This document shows positions 19,895 through 31,155 of a stretch of 64,000 nt of DNA, piece after piece. Source of the stretch: Paracerasibacillus soli (GTDB lineage: Bacteria > Bacillota > Bacilli > Bacillales > Amphibacillaceae). The notes beneath the pieces are model-generated. The model was not told the DNA's origin and did not search any database. It saw only the letters and a program-made list of their open reading frames with translations. The position numbers were made by a program, and so were the translations under genes. The DNA lies in assembly GCF_034006335.1 (NCBI RefSeq), contig NZ_JAWDIQ010000002.1; one strand, given 5' to 3'. The number at the start of each line of letters is the position of its first letter. The stretch's first letter is position 1.

Positions 19895-20430
19895 GCTGTC
19901 TCCTCCTATTTTTGTTTGTCCAACTATTCAGTTGAACTAGATTTATACTCATCATCTTTTTAGATGTTGGTACCGATTAATAAAACTGATTCAGTTATGA
20001 AGTACATCCACACGCATTATGTATGTGCCTCACCTCCTTAATTGAAATAACTTCGCATTACGTAACATCCAAAATTCACACCTTATTCTGAATTTAGTAG
20101 CTACAAGAAAGCAAAATCATACTCCAGCGGATTACTTTCATAAGAATTGACTTTATCAGTGGATTTTCAATTAACAAGTATTACATAAATTTTCAAACAA
20201 TTTGACGTTAATGAATTTAGCTATATTGACATTATACAAGCCTTTTCAAAATAATGCTAGTAGTTTTTTAAAAAAAACAAAAAATATTATAGTTCATAAA
20301 AGCTTCACTATATTAGTATTCCGAATAATTACCATATATCATTTCGCAACCAAAATCCACCTTCGGTCAACAACCTTATTTAACGACACGAAATATAAGG
20401 AAATCAAATTATTCACATCTTTTTTAATAA
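19895..20430 (-). other. Intergenic region upstream of binding-protein copy 2
   Basis: About 540 bases without a credible gene. It presumably holds the promoter of the copy 2 binding protein. It is very AT-rich, and no operator could be assigned with confidence. Confidence 0.4.
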
Positions 20431-20477
20431 AAAGAGGCCGACAAAAGGGGTCTGACCCCCTTTGTCTTAGCCTCTTT
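20431..20477 (-). terminator. GGGGTCTGACCCC-family terminator of the second peptide operon
   Basis: AAAGAGGCCGACAAAAGGGG pairs with CCCCTTTGTC TTAGCCTCTTT around TCTGA. It lies nine bases past the stop codon of binding-protein copy 3 and is a member of the five-copy dispersed hairpin family. Confidence 0.8.
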
Positions 20478-20485
20478 CCAATTAC

Positions 20486-22291
20486 TTATTTCGCAAGTAA
20501 CGGTTTTTCTTCTGACACACCAATTTGATATAGGTATGGTTCTGCATCTTCATCTGCAATTGAATAGTTCACTACGCGCTTGTTAACTGGAATTAAAGCA
20601 GCACGATATAGTGTCGGAATTAAAGGAATATCATCAACCATAAGTTGTTGCCATTCGTTATATACTTCTTGGCGATAATTTTGGTCAAATGCTTTATCAG
20701 ATAGACCTTCTTTTAATAATTCATCATTTTTATCACTTGCATAACGTGAATAGTTAAACATGGAATCTCTACCCCAAAGGCCGGATGGATCCACATCACT
20801 TGCTACACCCCACGCACCCATGAAAATATCAATATCCGGATCATCTGCACGTACTCGATCATAGAACGAATTAAATTCCATGAGTCGACCATCTGTAAGT
20901 TGGACATTCAATCCTACATTTTTCCATGACTGGATATAGTAATTCGCAATCGGTTCAGCTGTATCTCCACCTGACATCGATGCAAAGTTGATCACCAATT
21001 TTTCTCCATTAGGATCTTCACGGAATCCGTCACCGTCAGTATCTTTGTAGCCAGCATCTTCTAAAATTTGTTTTGCCTTTTCAGGGTCGAACGTTGGCGC
21101 CTTAATTTTATCATCATGATAAAGCGGGTGTGAAGGCGGAATTAATGTATTTCCTCCCCAGCGAAGCCCATGATAAAACTTCTCCCCTACAGTATCATTA
21201 TCTACTGCGTACCACATTGCTTCTCTTAAGTTCACATCAGCCATTTTCGCATTTGGATCAGACACTACTTCTTTTTTCTTTTTATCGTAATGACCTAATT
21301 TAAAGCCGATATAGGAGTATGCTAAATCAACTTTTCCTAACCAATCGACATTAGACATTTTTTCATTATCAGGGAATTGTTCGATAGGGAAACTATCCAC
21401 TAAGTCAATAGAACCCTTTTCCAACTCTTTTACGACAACTGTCGGATCTACAGCTTTTATTGTTACTTTGTCAAGATTAGGTTCACCACGCCAGTAGTCT
21501 TTGTTTTTCTCTAATACGACTGACTCACCTGGAATAATACTTTTTACTTTAAATGGTCCCATACCGATTGGGTTTTTACGAACTGCATCTGAGGATGACA
21601 TTTTCGCAACTGGGATATCCTTGAAAATATGTTTTGGTAATGCATAAGGCCAAACCCACCATTAATTAATGATGGATTACCTTTTTCATATGTGATTTGT
21701 AACGTTTTATTATCGACAACTTTAATACCTGAAATTGTTTTAGACTTTCCTTTATGATAGGCATCCATACCTTCTATATTTGTAAAGGTAGAATCATATC
21801 GAACACCATCATAATCAGGGTGACCAATTACTTCGTAAGCGTAAGCCCAATCTTCAGCAGTTACCGGTTTTCCGTCCTGCCAATTTACGTTATCACGAAT
21901 TTTAAATGTAAATGTGCGGTGATCATCGCTCACTTCATAGGTTGCTGCACCATCTTGTGTGTAATTATAGTTTTCATCCATTGATAATAGTGACTCATCA
22001 AACCATTTAATGATTTGCCAGTCAGGACTTCCACTATAGAAATTCGTATTCAATGTTCCTTCAAATGGGGTGTCTGTCACTAAACCAAAATTAGTTCCCA
22101 CCTTTAATAGCCTCTTTTTTATTAGAGACCTCTTTAGTAAAGTCTTCGATGGAATATAGTCCATCTTCCGTCGTTTTATCGCTACCTTTATTATCTGATT
22201 CTGCTTTATCTCCTTTGCCACATGCAGATAAAGCAAGTAACAAAACAAGCATTAGTGCCATAAGCACTTTTCCAAGACGTAAATTTCTCAT
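20486..22291 (-). CDS. Peptide ABC transporter substrate-binding lipoprotein (family 5), copy 3; two frameshifts
   Basis: This is the last gene of the second D-F-B-C-A operon. ATG 22291 follows AGGAGGAATG; the signal peptide ends in LALSAC. An extra G near 22098 breaks the frame after KEAIKGG; correcting it joins TNFGLVTDTPFEG. A missing T near 21653 breaks it again; correcting gives GGFWPYALPKHIFKDIPVAKM, as in copy 2. The rest (DAVRKNPIGMGPF to the end) is intact. Corrected length is about 600 residues. Similarity to copies 1 and 2 runs along the whole protein, so the three arose by duplication and then diverged. Confidence 0.92.
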
Positions 22292-22347
22292 GTTTGTTCA
22301 TTCCTCCTAGCTGTTTTCATTACGCTTGTTCATACGTATATGTTTCC

Positions 22348-23282
22348 TTAACCTCTTCTCTGTCTTGCGTCTGTTGCACGTTTTAACGCTTGTCCAACAT
22401 TGTTCACACTTAACATGAGGACTAAAATTAAAATTGCAGCAGGCACCCAATCCACCAACGATATTCTAATGTTTGTGGATTTGTTGCATAACTTAGTAAT
22501 GTCCCTAAACTAGGTGTCGATTCCGGAAAACCAAAACCTAAGAAAGATAACCCTGATTCCAAGCCTATGTTTGCGGCTAGATTCAATGTCATGTTTACAA
22601 TGATAATAGAACTTAAATTTGGTAATACTTGTGTAAACATAATCTTCAAATTCGAAGACCCAAGTGTTTTAGATGCCTGTACATAATCTAATTCCCTTTC
22701 CGCCAAAGCCTTTGAACGAATGAGCCTCGCAATACCCATCCATAAGAATGCGGTCATAATGAGGGAAAATGATACGATTGTATATTTCGGTACAATTGCA
22801 ACGAATACAATAACAATCATTAAAAACGGCAAAATCATAAAGAAATCAAGTATGCGCATTAAAATATTATCAACTTGTCCACCGAAATACCCAGCAACAA
22901 GACCAAAGATAATACCAATTACACCCGTCATTAAGGTAACTAAGATACCTATTGATAAGGAGTTTCTCGTTCCAATAATTAGTTGTCCAAATATATCACG
23001 TCCACCATAATCTGTACCTAACCAAAATTCACTATTTGGCGCTTGGTGAATTGAAAATAAGTCAACCGTAACAATTTCATCTTGTTTTAAAATAAAGGAA
23101 ATACCATAAACAAATGTTGTAATTAATATTAAAAATATCAAGGATACGAATGCTGTTTTATCACGAACAATTTCTCGCCATAAAATACGTAGGCCTGTAG
23201 GATTTTCCTCTTTGCTGCTTACATCAGCAGTTTCTACAACGACCTGTTCGTTTTGGGCGGTCACTGATTTGTCTTTTTCCAT
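22348..23282 (-). CDS. Peptide ABC transporter permease, OppC/DppC type (second operon); one frameshift
   Basis: ATG 23282 follows AGGTGA, 18 bases past the oppB stop. The protein mirrors the permease at 13741 (GTDYGGRDIFGQLIIGTRNSL, QASKTLGSSNLKIMFTQVLP, ESGLSFLGFGFPESTPSLG). A missing T near 22449 shifts the frame after EYRWWI; restoring it gives WVPAAILILVLML and the same C-terminus (RATDARQRRG) ending at TAA 22348. It has about six helices and forms the channel with the OppB-type partner. Confidence 0.92.
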
Positions 23283-23300
23283 TTTTATTCACCTGCCTCA

Positions 23301-24260
23301 CTATTTAATACGAATCCGCGGATCAACTAGACTTAAAATGATATCAGAAAGTAGTGCTCCTATAATTGTTGCACATCCATATAAAAGTACTAATGACGTC
23401 ACAACTGTGTAGTCACGTGTTGTAATGGACTCTAAGAACAATTGTCCCATTCCTGGATATCCAAAAATCTTCTCAATAAATACAGTTCCACCAATAAGTC
23501 CCGTAAGTTCATAACCAAAGAATGCAGCTATCGGTAATAAAGAGTTACGGAAGATATGTCGATTATAAACACGTGACTCTGACGCACCCTTCGCTCTTGC
23601 AGTCAGTATAAAATCCTTCTGTTTCGTATCAATAATTTCATTTCGTAAGTATTGCACGGTACCAACTGTCGCAATTAAAGCAATGGACAATGCTGGCAGT
23701 AGCAAGTGATTGATTTTACTTAAGAAATATTCAAATGTTCCTGGGGTCAGTCCAGGTGAAACACTACCTCCTGTAGGGAATAGCCCAAGACTAAAACCAA
23801 AGAACCATAGCATGACGAGACCAAAAATAAATAATGGTGTCGCAAATCCAATATACGTATAACCAGTAATTGCACGGTCAATCCATGTATCGTGGTAACG
23901 TCCACTTATGATACCTAGTGGAATTGAAATTAAATAAATTAATAACAACGATAATAATGACAACCAAAATGTATTTACTATTCTGCCGATTAATTCGGTT
24001 ACAGGCATTTTATAACGGAATGATGTTCCTAAATCACCGTGGAATAGGTTTTTAACCCAATCAACATATTGTACATACCACGGATCGTTAAGGCCCATTT
24101 TTTCACGTAATTCTTCTAATCTTTCGGGGTCAACATTTGGATCAATCAGTCCAGATAAAGCATCCCCTGGCATAGCTTTTGCCATTAAGAAGACCAAAAC
24201 ACTTAATAATATTATTTGAGGAATCATGATCAATATACGGCGTACAGTAAATTTCCACAT
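23301..24260 (-). CDS. Peptide ABC transporter permease, OppB/DppB type (second operon)
   Basis: An intact 319-residue permease starting MWKFTVRRILIMIPQ at ATG 24260, six bases past the ATPase gene. Six membrane helices are visible, with AKAMPGDALSG near the N-terminus and the ATPase-contact loop RAKGASESRVYNRHIFRNS. It ends DPRIRIK. It is the undamaged guide for correcting the paralogue at 14696, which is clearly homologous over the whole length. Confidence 0.95.
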   Translation of the reverse strand: MWKFTVRRILIMIPQIILLSVLVFLMAKAMPGDALSGLIDPNVDPERLEELREKMGLNDPWYVQYVDWVKNLFHGDLGTSFRYKMPVTELIGRIVNTFWLSLLSLLLIYLISIPLGIISGRYHDTWIDRAITGYTYIGFATPLFIFGLVMLWFFGFSLGLFPTGGSVSPGLTPGTFEYFLSKINHLLLPALSIALIATVGTVQYLRNEIIDTKQKDFILTARAKGASESRVYNRHIFRNSLLPIAAFFGYELTGLIGGTVFIEKIFGYPGMGQLFLESITTRDYTVVTSLVLLYGCATIIGALLSDIILSLVDPRIRIK

Positions 24261-24266
24261 CTCTTA

Positions 24267-25200
24267 TCAACCTTTCTCAGGCATCGCTACGAAATGCGTT
24301 TTTGTAAGTGGTTGCAAGTCATAAGCTAAGCCCTCTTCGTCAAAATAGTCATGATACGATTTCTCGTACTCTTCCTTCACTTCTTGACGGAATTTCGCAT
24401 GTTCTTCCCGTCTTTTTGGATCAATATCCGGAATAGCTGCTACTAGACGTTTTGTATAAATATGTTGCGGATCTTTAAAGATTTCCTCTGTAGTACCCTC
24501 TTCTACATATCGGCCTTTATACATGATTCCAATATGACTACACATATGTTTAATTACGCCTAAATCATGGCTAATAAACAAGTAAGTTAAATCAAGTTCC
24601 TTTTGAATGTCTTGCATGAAATTTAATACTTGAGCTTGTACAGATACGTCAAGTGCGGAAACTGGCTCATCAGCAATAATTAATTTTGGTTTTAAGGCGA
24701 TTGCCCGAGCAATTCCAATACGTTGACGTTGCCCACCTGAAAATTGATGAGGATATTTTTGAATACTTTCAGGACTAAGTCCAACCAATTCTAATAGTTC
24801 CTGCACACGTTTCTTTTCTTCTTTCTTTGATAAACTTTCGAAGTTCCGTAATGGCTCAGCAATAATGTCGTGTACCCTTTTTCGTGGATTCAATGAAGAA
24901 TACGGGTCCTGGAAAATCATCTGCACATCTCGATGAAAGTCAGACTTGGACTTGCGAGCATTTGTAATATCTTTTCCTTCAAAGAGGACTTTTCCTGAAG
25001 TAATATTATTTAATCCGATAATTGCCCGACCTGTCGTCGTTTTACCAGGAACCGGATTCTCCAACCAAACCGTACGTTGTTCCTTTTTCGATTGAAAGCG
25101 TAACACCATCCACCGCTTTGACGTGGTCTACTGTTCGTCCAAAAATACCACCTTTGATTGGGAAGTGAACTTTTAAATCTTCAACTTTCAGTATTGACAC
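24267..25200 (-). CDS. Peptide ABC transporter ATPase, OppF type (second operon); one frameshift
   Basis: The start is GTG 25200 (VSILKVEDLKVHFPIK) behind GGGGGAAGAG, overlapping the end of oppD by 20 bases. The N-terminal 50 residues (GIFGRTVDHVKAVDGVTLS) are in one frame. An extra T near 25047, inside Walker A, shifts the frame; removing it gives GESGSGKTTTGRAI. The rest is intact with FSGGQRQRIGIARA, LIIADEPVSALD and FISHDLGVIKHM. It pairs with the OppD-type ATPase to power the second importer. Confidence 0.92.
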
Positions 25201-26208
25201 GACGCTCTTCCCCCTTTTCTACTGTCTCATCTGGAAAATGAAAATGTTCATAACATGTACACCGTACAAAATGTCCAGTTGAGATTTCATGAAGTTCTGA
25301 TTTTCTTCATGAGCAGATTGTTCAATCCATGGAATCCTTGCACTGAAGCGACAACCTTTTCGTGGAAGGTTTTGTAATGAAGGAACAATACCTTGGATAA
25401 CATGTAATCTTGATTGGTCTTCTGTACTATTTGGTACAGAATTTAGCAATGAACGGGTGTAAGGATGTTTAGGATCTGTAAACAACGTATGCACATCGGC
25501 AATTTCTACAATTTGCCCCGCATACATTACTGCAACACGATCGGCCATTTCTGCAACGACTCCAAGATCGTGCGTAATTAAAATAATTCCTGCATCCATG
25601 TCTTCTTTTAATTGTTTTATTAAATCAAGTATTTGTGATTGGATCGTTACATCTAATGCTGTTGTTGGTTCATCTGCTATTAATAATTCAGGATTATTCG
25701 CAATCGCCATCGCAATTACAACACGCTGTCTCATCCCACCTGATAACTCATGTGGAAATTGACCATACACATGCTCTGGGCGCGGGATACCTACTTTATT
25801 CAATAACTCAATAACCTTGTTTTTACGTTCTACTTTGGAAACATCTTTATTATGCAATAAAATAGTTTCCGCAATTTGATCACCAATAATCATAAGTGGG
25901 TTTAATGCTGTTAATGGATCTTGGAATATCATCCCCATATCTTTCCCACGTAATTTATTCAACTCTGAAGGTGATACATTCGCGATATTTTGACCTTTAA
26001 ATAAAATATCCCCTTCGATTTTTGCACGGTTATGCAACCCCATAACTGAAAAAGCTAATGCACTTTTTCCACATCCTGACTCTCCAACAATCGCAAGCAC
26101 TTCATTTTTGTTTACACGAAGAGAAAGGTTATCAACCGCAGCGTAGTAATCATCTTTAATGCGGAATGAGGTTTTTAAATTTTTAATTTCAAGTAATGTA
26201 TTTCCCAA
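25181..26208 (-). CDS. Peptide ABC transporter ATPase, OppD type (second operon); one frameshift
   Basis: This is the first gene of the second operon. It starts at TTG 26208 after AGGAGG with an eight-base spacer. It has Walker A GESGCGKSALA, signature LSGGMRQRVVIAMA, Walker B LLIADEPTTALDVTIQ and LITHDLGVVAEMADRV. A base is missing near 25299 after HEEN; restoring it gives PELHEISTGHFVRCTCYEHF and a C-terminus ending at TGA 25181, inside the oppF start region. CodY-like sites lie 130-330 bases upstream. Confidence 0.93.
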
Positions 26209-26339
26209 CTTGCATTCCTCCTGACCACTTTATCCCTATTTTTAGTAAGGGACTATGCACCATAGTATCTCCGAAAAAGACGATATCATCTAAAAAAAAT
26301 AGCATCGCATCATCAGATATTAATACTACTTCATTCTTT

Positions 26340-26354
26340 AATATTCTGACAATT
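26340..26354 (-). promoter_or_regulatory. CodY-like operator upstream of the second peptide operon
   Basis: AATTGTCAGAATATT (minus strand) matches the CodY consensus AATTTTCWGAAAATT at 13 of 15 positions, about 130 bases before the operon start. Weaker matches lie at 26404-26418 (11 of 15) and 26523-26537 (TATTTTCCGATAATT, 12 of 15). CodY represses peptide uptake genes in other Bacillaceae when branched-chain amino acids are plentiful. Confidence 0.55.
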
Positions 26355-26846
26355 GATGGTAGTTATCGTCTACTTTTACACGCTTTTACACTGTGATTAT
26401 CATGTATATTCTGATTATTTAGCGTTAATAAAATATAACTGTGATGAATATTATACTACTATTTTAAAATTAATGCATTACTTTTCTAAAAAAAATGTCG
26501 AATTATGGTATCTATAATTATTTATTTTCCGATAATTGCCATTTTAAAGGTTTTTAAAAAGCATTTATATCATTTTATGTTTTAATGGTCATTTTGTAAA
26601 GTATGATGTGCTTCTAACTTTACGCTTATTTAACGACGTTGAGTAAATTGAATATTACAAGTAGTTTAAAGTGCCATTTGTATAATTTGCACTTATTCCA
26701 CTCATATTAGCGACGTACCAATGTCTCACTCGCTCCTAACTTACAATGAACCTAACGTCATTTCATTATCAATTTCGACCTATTTGCGATAATATTTAGG
26801 GTAACGAAATACTTTTAATGAAATAGAAAGAAGGGATTTTTTTATT
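26355..26846. other. Divergent intergenic region between the second peptide operon and an MFS gene
   Basis: Very AT-rich, with no gene. It should contain promoters in both directions. Apart from the CodY-like matches noted separately, I see no terminator, repeat or RNA motif. Confidence 0.4.
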
Positions 26847-26885
26847 TTAAGTAAAAATACATCAATAAGTCGAAATGTAACCATT

Positions 26886-28081
26886 ATGTGGTTTGCAAAC
26901 TTTTTTGTTGCAGGAAGCATGACGATGGTACTGCCATTTATCTCTTTATATATCCAGTCATTTGGCGATTTCTCATCTGGGTATGTGCAAAATTGGTCAG
27001 GTTGGATTTTTGGCATAACATTTGTTACTGCATTTATTTTCTCTCCTATATGGGGTAGATTTGGGGATAAATATGGGCGAAAGAAAATACTGATTTTCTT
27101 TGCAATCGGCCTTGGTTTATCTGTGTTCTTAATGGGGTTTGCTAAAAATGTATGGCAACTTTTTTCATTGCGTTTACTAATGGGAGTATTCACTGGGTTT
27201 ATTCCAGTCTCGCAAGCACTTATTTCTACACAAACACCGAAACATATTGCCGGAAAGGTATTAGGTACATTACAAACAGGCAGTATTACGGGTACATTAA
27301 TGGGACCATTATTAGGGGGAATTCTAGCTGATTATTTCGGTTTTGGAACTACCTTCAAATGGATTTCCATTACAATTTTCTTATCTGCAATTATTGTCTT
27401 TCTGGGAATAAAGAAGAAACTTTAACATCCCATGATCAATCATCTAAACTAGTTTACACTCGAAAAGAAGTATTGCTCCATATTATAAGAAATCCAATTC
27501 TTCTTATGGTCATGCTTATTTCTGCCCTTGTGCAAATCGCTCACTTTAGTATTCAGCCTATTTTATCCTTGTATGTTGCAGAATTACACGGTCTAACCCA
27601 ATTGGCCTTTTTTTCTGGGCTAGCTTTTTCCGCTGCAGGGCTAGGTAATTTATTAATGAGCAGACGTTGGGGAAAGCTTGGAGATCAATATGGTTATATA
27701 AAAATATTAATTATCTTGTTGTTTATGGCTGGGCTTGTATATTTACCCGGGGCATTCGTTACAAATATATGGCAATTGATATGTTTACGATTTCTACTTG
27801 GGGTTGCAATTGGTGGGATTATTCCGGTGCGTATTGCTTACATTAGGCAGGAAGCACCTTTAGCAATGCAAGGGGAAGTACTTGGATATAATACAAGTTT
27901 ACGATTTTTTGGAAATATAATCGGACCGGCACTTGGAGGTATGTTATCGAGTTTATATGGGTTTTCTGCTGTTTTTTATGTTACAAGTGGGTTGCTACTT
28001 ATAAGTGGTTGTCTCATGCTTTTTGCTTGGTATAAATATGAGTTGGCAAAGAAGCAGCAACATTCTTTGCCTATTCAATAA
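26886..28081 (+). CDS. MFS transporter, drug:H+ antiporter type (DHA1); one frameshift, start uncertain
   Basis: This is a 12-helix exporter of the major facilitator superfamily. Motif A between helices 2 and 3 is visible (PIWGRFGDKYGRKK), with a second copy in the other half (RRWGKLGDQYGYIK), and GFIPVSQALISTQTPKHIAGKVLGTLQTG resembles MdtG/NorA-like proteins. One A is missing near 27413; adding it joins FLGIKEETLTSHDQ. ATG 26886 leaves almost no cytoplasmic N-terminus. The open frame continues upstream through SISRNVTI to about 26847, where AGAAGGG could serve an ATT start, so the true start may lie there. The substrate cannot be told from sequence. Confidence 0.85.
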
Positions 28082-28095
28082 AAGAAAAACAAGAG

Positions 28096-28305
28096 ACTCG
28101 AAAAAGATAAAACACTTTTCCTCGTACGATGTATGTGCCGAAGTAATCTGTGGGAGGTCGGCTAAAAGCGGTCACGTCCTTGACTTCATCAACACAGCAC
28201 ATCCTGTGTGTCGGAGCTCATCAGCCGCCAACTTAAAATGTAGTGTTTTTCCGTAGCGATGTTAGTGAGGGTAGTTTTCACTACTGAACAGTTTAGGTTT
28301 GCTGG
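28096..28305. repeat. Dispersed Bacillaceae-type repeat, second copy
   Basis: It shares TTTTCACTACTGAACAGTTT with the element at 10373-10608, and CCTGTGTGTCGG and TTCCGTAGCG with the reverse strand of that element. It occupies most of the 306-base gap between two convergent genes and contains no gene. Confidence 0.7.
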
Positions 28306-28340
28306 TCTATGCAATACTGTTTATGAAGCTAATCAAAGTA

Positions 28341-28378
28341 AAGAAGGTTACCATATCTCGTATGGCAACCTTCTTTTT
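28341..28378. terminator. Terminator between convergent MFS and binding-protein genes
   Basis: AAGAAGGTTACCATA and TATGGCAACCTTCTT form a 14-15 pair stem followed by TTTT on the plus strand. The A-rich left flank may also serve the minus-strand gene that ends at 28388. Confidence 0.85.
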
Positions 28379-28387
28379 TATCATATC

Positions 28388-30009
28388 TTATTCTTCAAGC
28401 GTTACATTTTGTAACACTAATGTTTGTGTTGGTAGCTGTTCTAAACCTTTTACTTTATCGCTAACACCTAATAAAAACTCTGAGTGGTGTAGATAGAGCA
28501 TTGGTGCTACTTCAGCTAACTTTTCTTGAATTTCTTTATACAATGCTTTTCGCTCTTCAGGATCTGGGTTTTTACGAGCATCATCTAATAATTTATCTAG
28601 TTCAGCATCTTTAGTAAATGTACGGTTTCCTGGGTCACCTATGTTATCAGAGTGGAACAATGCATATAGACCGTAATCTGCATCCCCCGTAACAGTTGAC
28701 CAACCAAGTACGAACATATCATGCTCTCCAGCTGCAGTCTTTTCTAAGTATGCTCCCCACTCAAGAACTTGTACGTCTACTTCGATACCAAATTCTTTTA
28801 ACTGTGATTGCACGTTAACTGCCGCATCCTCACGTTCACGACTATCATTCGTCCATAAAGTTGTTTTAAATCCATCTTCATATCCTGCTTCTTTCAACAA
28901 CTCTTTCGCTTTTTCAGGATCATATTCTAATCCATCTACACTATCATCATAACCAAATACTGGTGGTGCTAGTGGACCTATAGCCGGAATACCGACACCA
29001 TCATAGATACCATCAATAATTTGACTCTTATCAATTGCCATATTGATAGCCTGGCGAACTTTGGGATCATCAAATGGTTCCTTTTCCATATTAAATCCGA
29101 TATACGATAAACTTACACTACTTTGTCTTGGCACAGATAATCCATCTGTATTTTCCACTTGATCAACATCAGAAGGACTTACTGGGTCAGCAATGTGAAT
29201 ATTACCCGTAATTAAATCCGCAATACGCGTTTGGTCCTCATTAATAACTTTAAATGTAACAGAGTCTAATTTTACTTTATCGCCCCAATAGTCATCATTA
29301 CGAACGATTTTTACTTCTTGACCAGGTTTCCATTCTTCAAATTTGAAGTAACCTGTCCCAATTGGTTTCTCATTAATAACAGTACCTGGTTCTTTTCCAT
29401 CTTCCATCGCTTCATAGTCTTCTTTAATAACATCTAGTGATACCATTCCACCACCACTATGAGCTAAATGCGAAGGTAATGGCGCAAATGGATATTCAGT
29501 TACGAACTGAACTGTATGATCATCTACTACTTTAACTTCCGTCACCATCGTATATAAAAATCCTTTAGGTGAACCAACCTTTTCATCTAGTATTCTTTCA
29601 ATATTTGCTTTTACTACTTCAGCGTTAAAGTCTGAACCATCATGGAATTAACATCATCACGAAGTTTAAACTCCCAAACATTATCTTCTACAGCTTCCCA
29701 CTCTGTAGCTAGATTTGGTTCTACTTCCATATCAGCATTTAATTTAACTAGTTTTTCAAAAATATTTTCTTGGACGTTAGCAGACGGTTGATCGTTTTGA
29801 CCTGCTGGATCAAGCGTTACGATATCTGAAGTGTTCGCAATAATTAAGTCTCCTCCTTCAGAACCTTCCGCGCTATCACTATCATTTCCTTCGTTTCCTT
29901 TATTTCCTCCACTATCTCCATCACCTGATCCTGCACAACCAACTAGAATAATGCTTCCAAGCAATGAAAATACAAGAAGAATTAATAGCTTCTTAAAATT
30001 CTTCAACAC
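28388..30009 (-). CDS. Peptide ABC transporter substrate-binding lipoprotein (DppA/DppE-like); one frameshift
   Basis: ATG 30009 gives a signal peptide with lipobox IILVGC and a Gly/Asp/Ser linker. The family-5 body begins DLIIANTSDIVTLDPAGQND. A T is missing near 29647 after LRDDVN; restoring it gives FHDGSDFNAEVVKANIERI and then TMVTEVKVVDDHTVQF. The remaining part is intact to VLQNVTLEE, with IGTGYFKFEEWKPGQEVKIVRNDDYWG. It is only distantly similar to copies 1-3. It is divergent from the permease/ATPase operon that starts at 30249, an unusual but workable layout; shared regulation through the 240-base gap is likely. Confidence 0.9.
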
Positions 30010-30105
30010 TCATACCCCCTGTTTTAGTTATTTGGAATGAAAAGAATTATATATTAATATATCTCATTACAAATGAAATTACAAGACAATTATAAATTTT
30101 TACGT

Positions 30106-30133
30106 TTGTATATTTAACACAAAATGATATAAT
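30106..30133 (+). promoter_or_regulatory. SigA-type promoter for the third peptide-transport operon
   Basis: TTGTAT, a 16-base spacer and a perfect TATAAT, about 115 bases before the dppC start. The -35 is weak (TTGTAT against TTGACA). This is the best candidate in the divergent region 30010-30248. Confidence 0.5.
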
Positions 30134-30248
30134 AAGTTAAAATAAAACAGGTATTCTAAATTTAGTAGACATTTATCGACAGTATTCTACATTTTTCCGC
30201 ATCCACACTTTAATTACTACATAACAAATTAGAAAGGGTGTCATCTTT

Positions 30249-31141
30249 ATGGGAGAACCAGCAGTGGATACAACACTGACGCAAAAGCCAGTCAATCCAC
30301 GTCTTCGCAGCATTAAAATCTTCTTTACGAAATTGAGAAAGAACAAGGCAGCCATGTTTGGTGGATTTTTAATTTTATTTTTTATTGTCGTTTCCATTAT
30401 CGGGCCATTTATTACCCAATATGATCCGGATCTTGGGGATGTAAAAAATAAGCTTGCAACATCTTCTTCCGATCATTGGTTTGGTACTGATCATCACGGG
30501 CGAGATATATTTACCCGCGTGATCCATGGTATGCATCTCACATTAATTGTTGGCTTTTCTTCCGTTATACTCGGCGCAACTGCAGGAGTCTTATTGGGAT
30601 TGTCTCTGGCTATTATGGAGGGAGAATAGATTCCTTCATTATGAGATGTATGGATGTGTTACTAGCATTTCCTGGTATTTTACTAGCTTTAGCTATCGTT
30701 AGTGTGCTTGGTGGGAGCACGAAGAATGTTATCATTGCTGTCGCTATTTTTTCAGTGCCTGTATTTGCAAGAATCGTTCGCGGTTCAACACTTGCGGCTA
30801 GGAAATTAGAATACGTTGATGCCGTAAAAGCTTTAGGTGCAAGTGATATAAGAATTATATTTAAGCACATTTTGCCAAACGTTTCTTCACCAATTATCGT
30901 ACAAGCTACGTTAAATATTGCTACAGCTGTCTTAACAGCAAGTGGGCTATCATTTCTTGGCTTGGGTGCTCAGCCACCTACACCTGAATGGGGAGCGATG
31001 TTGAGTGATGGAAGAAACTACTTATTTAAAGCACCACATGTTGCCTTTTATCCTGGAATGATGATTGTGCTAGTCGTACTTGCTTTTAATATTCTTGGTG
31101 ACGGATTAAGAGATGCACTTGATCCAAAAACAAAAAACTAG
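30249..31141 (+). CDS. Peptide ABC transporter permease, DppC type; one frameshift
   Basis: ATG 30249 follows AGAAAGGGTG. It has the conserved GTDHHGRDIFTRVIHGMHLTL and DAVKALGASDIRIIFKHILP. Near 30600 one T is missing from ATT; restoring it gives LVSGYYGGRIDSFIMRCMD, the expected DppC loop. The C-terminus contains SGLSFLGLGAQPPTPEWG and ends DPKTKN. It is the first gene of an operon C-B-D-F, the reverse permease order of the two other clusters, and is closer to Dpp than Opp. Confidence 0.9.
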
Positions 31142-31155
31142 AGAGGAGTGCACAT

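Noticed and set aside
20202..20528. Plus-strand frame of 108 residues upstream of binding-protein copy 2
   Set aside because: No ribosome site, and its end overlaps the terminator and the coding end of copy 3 on the other strand.
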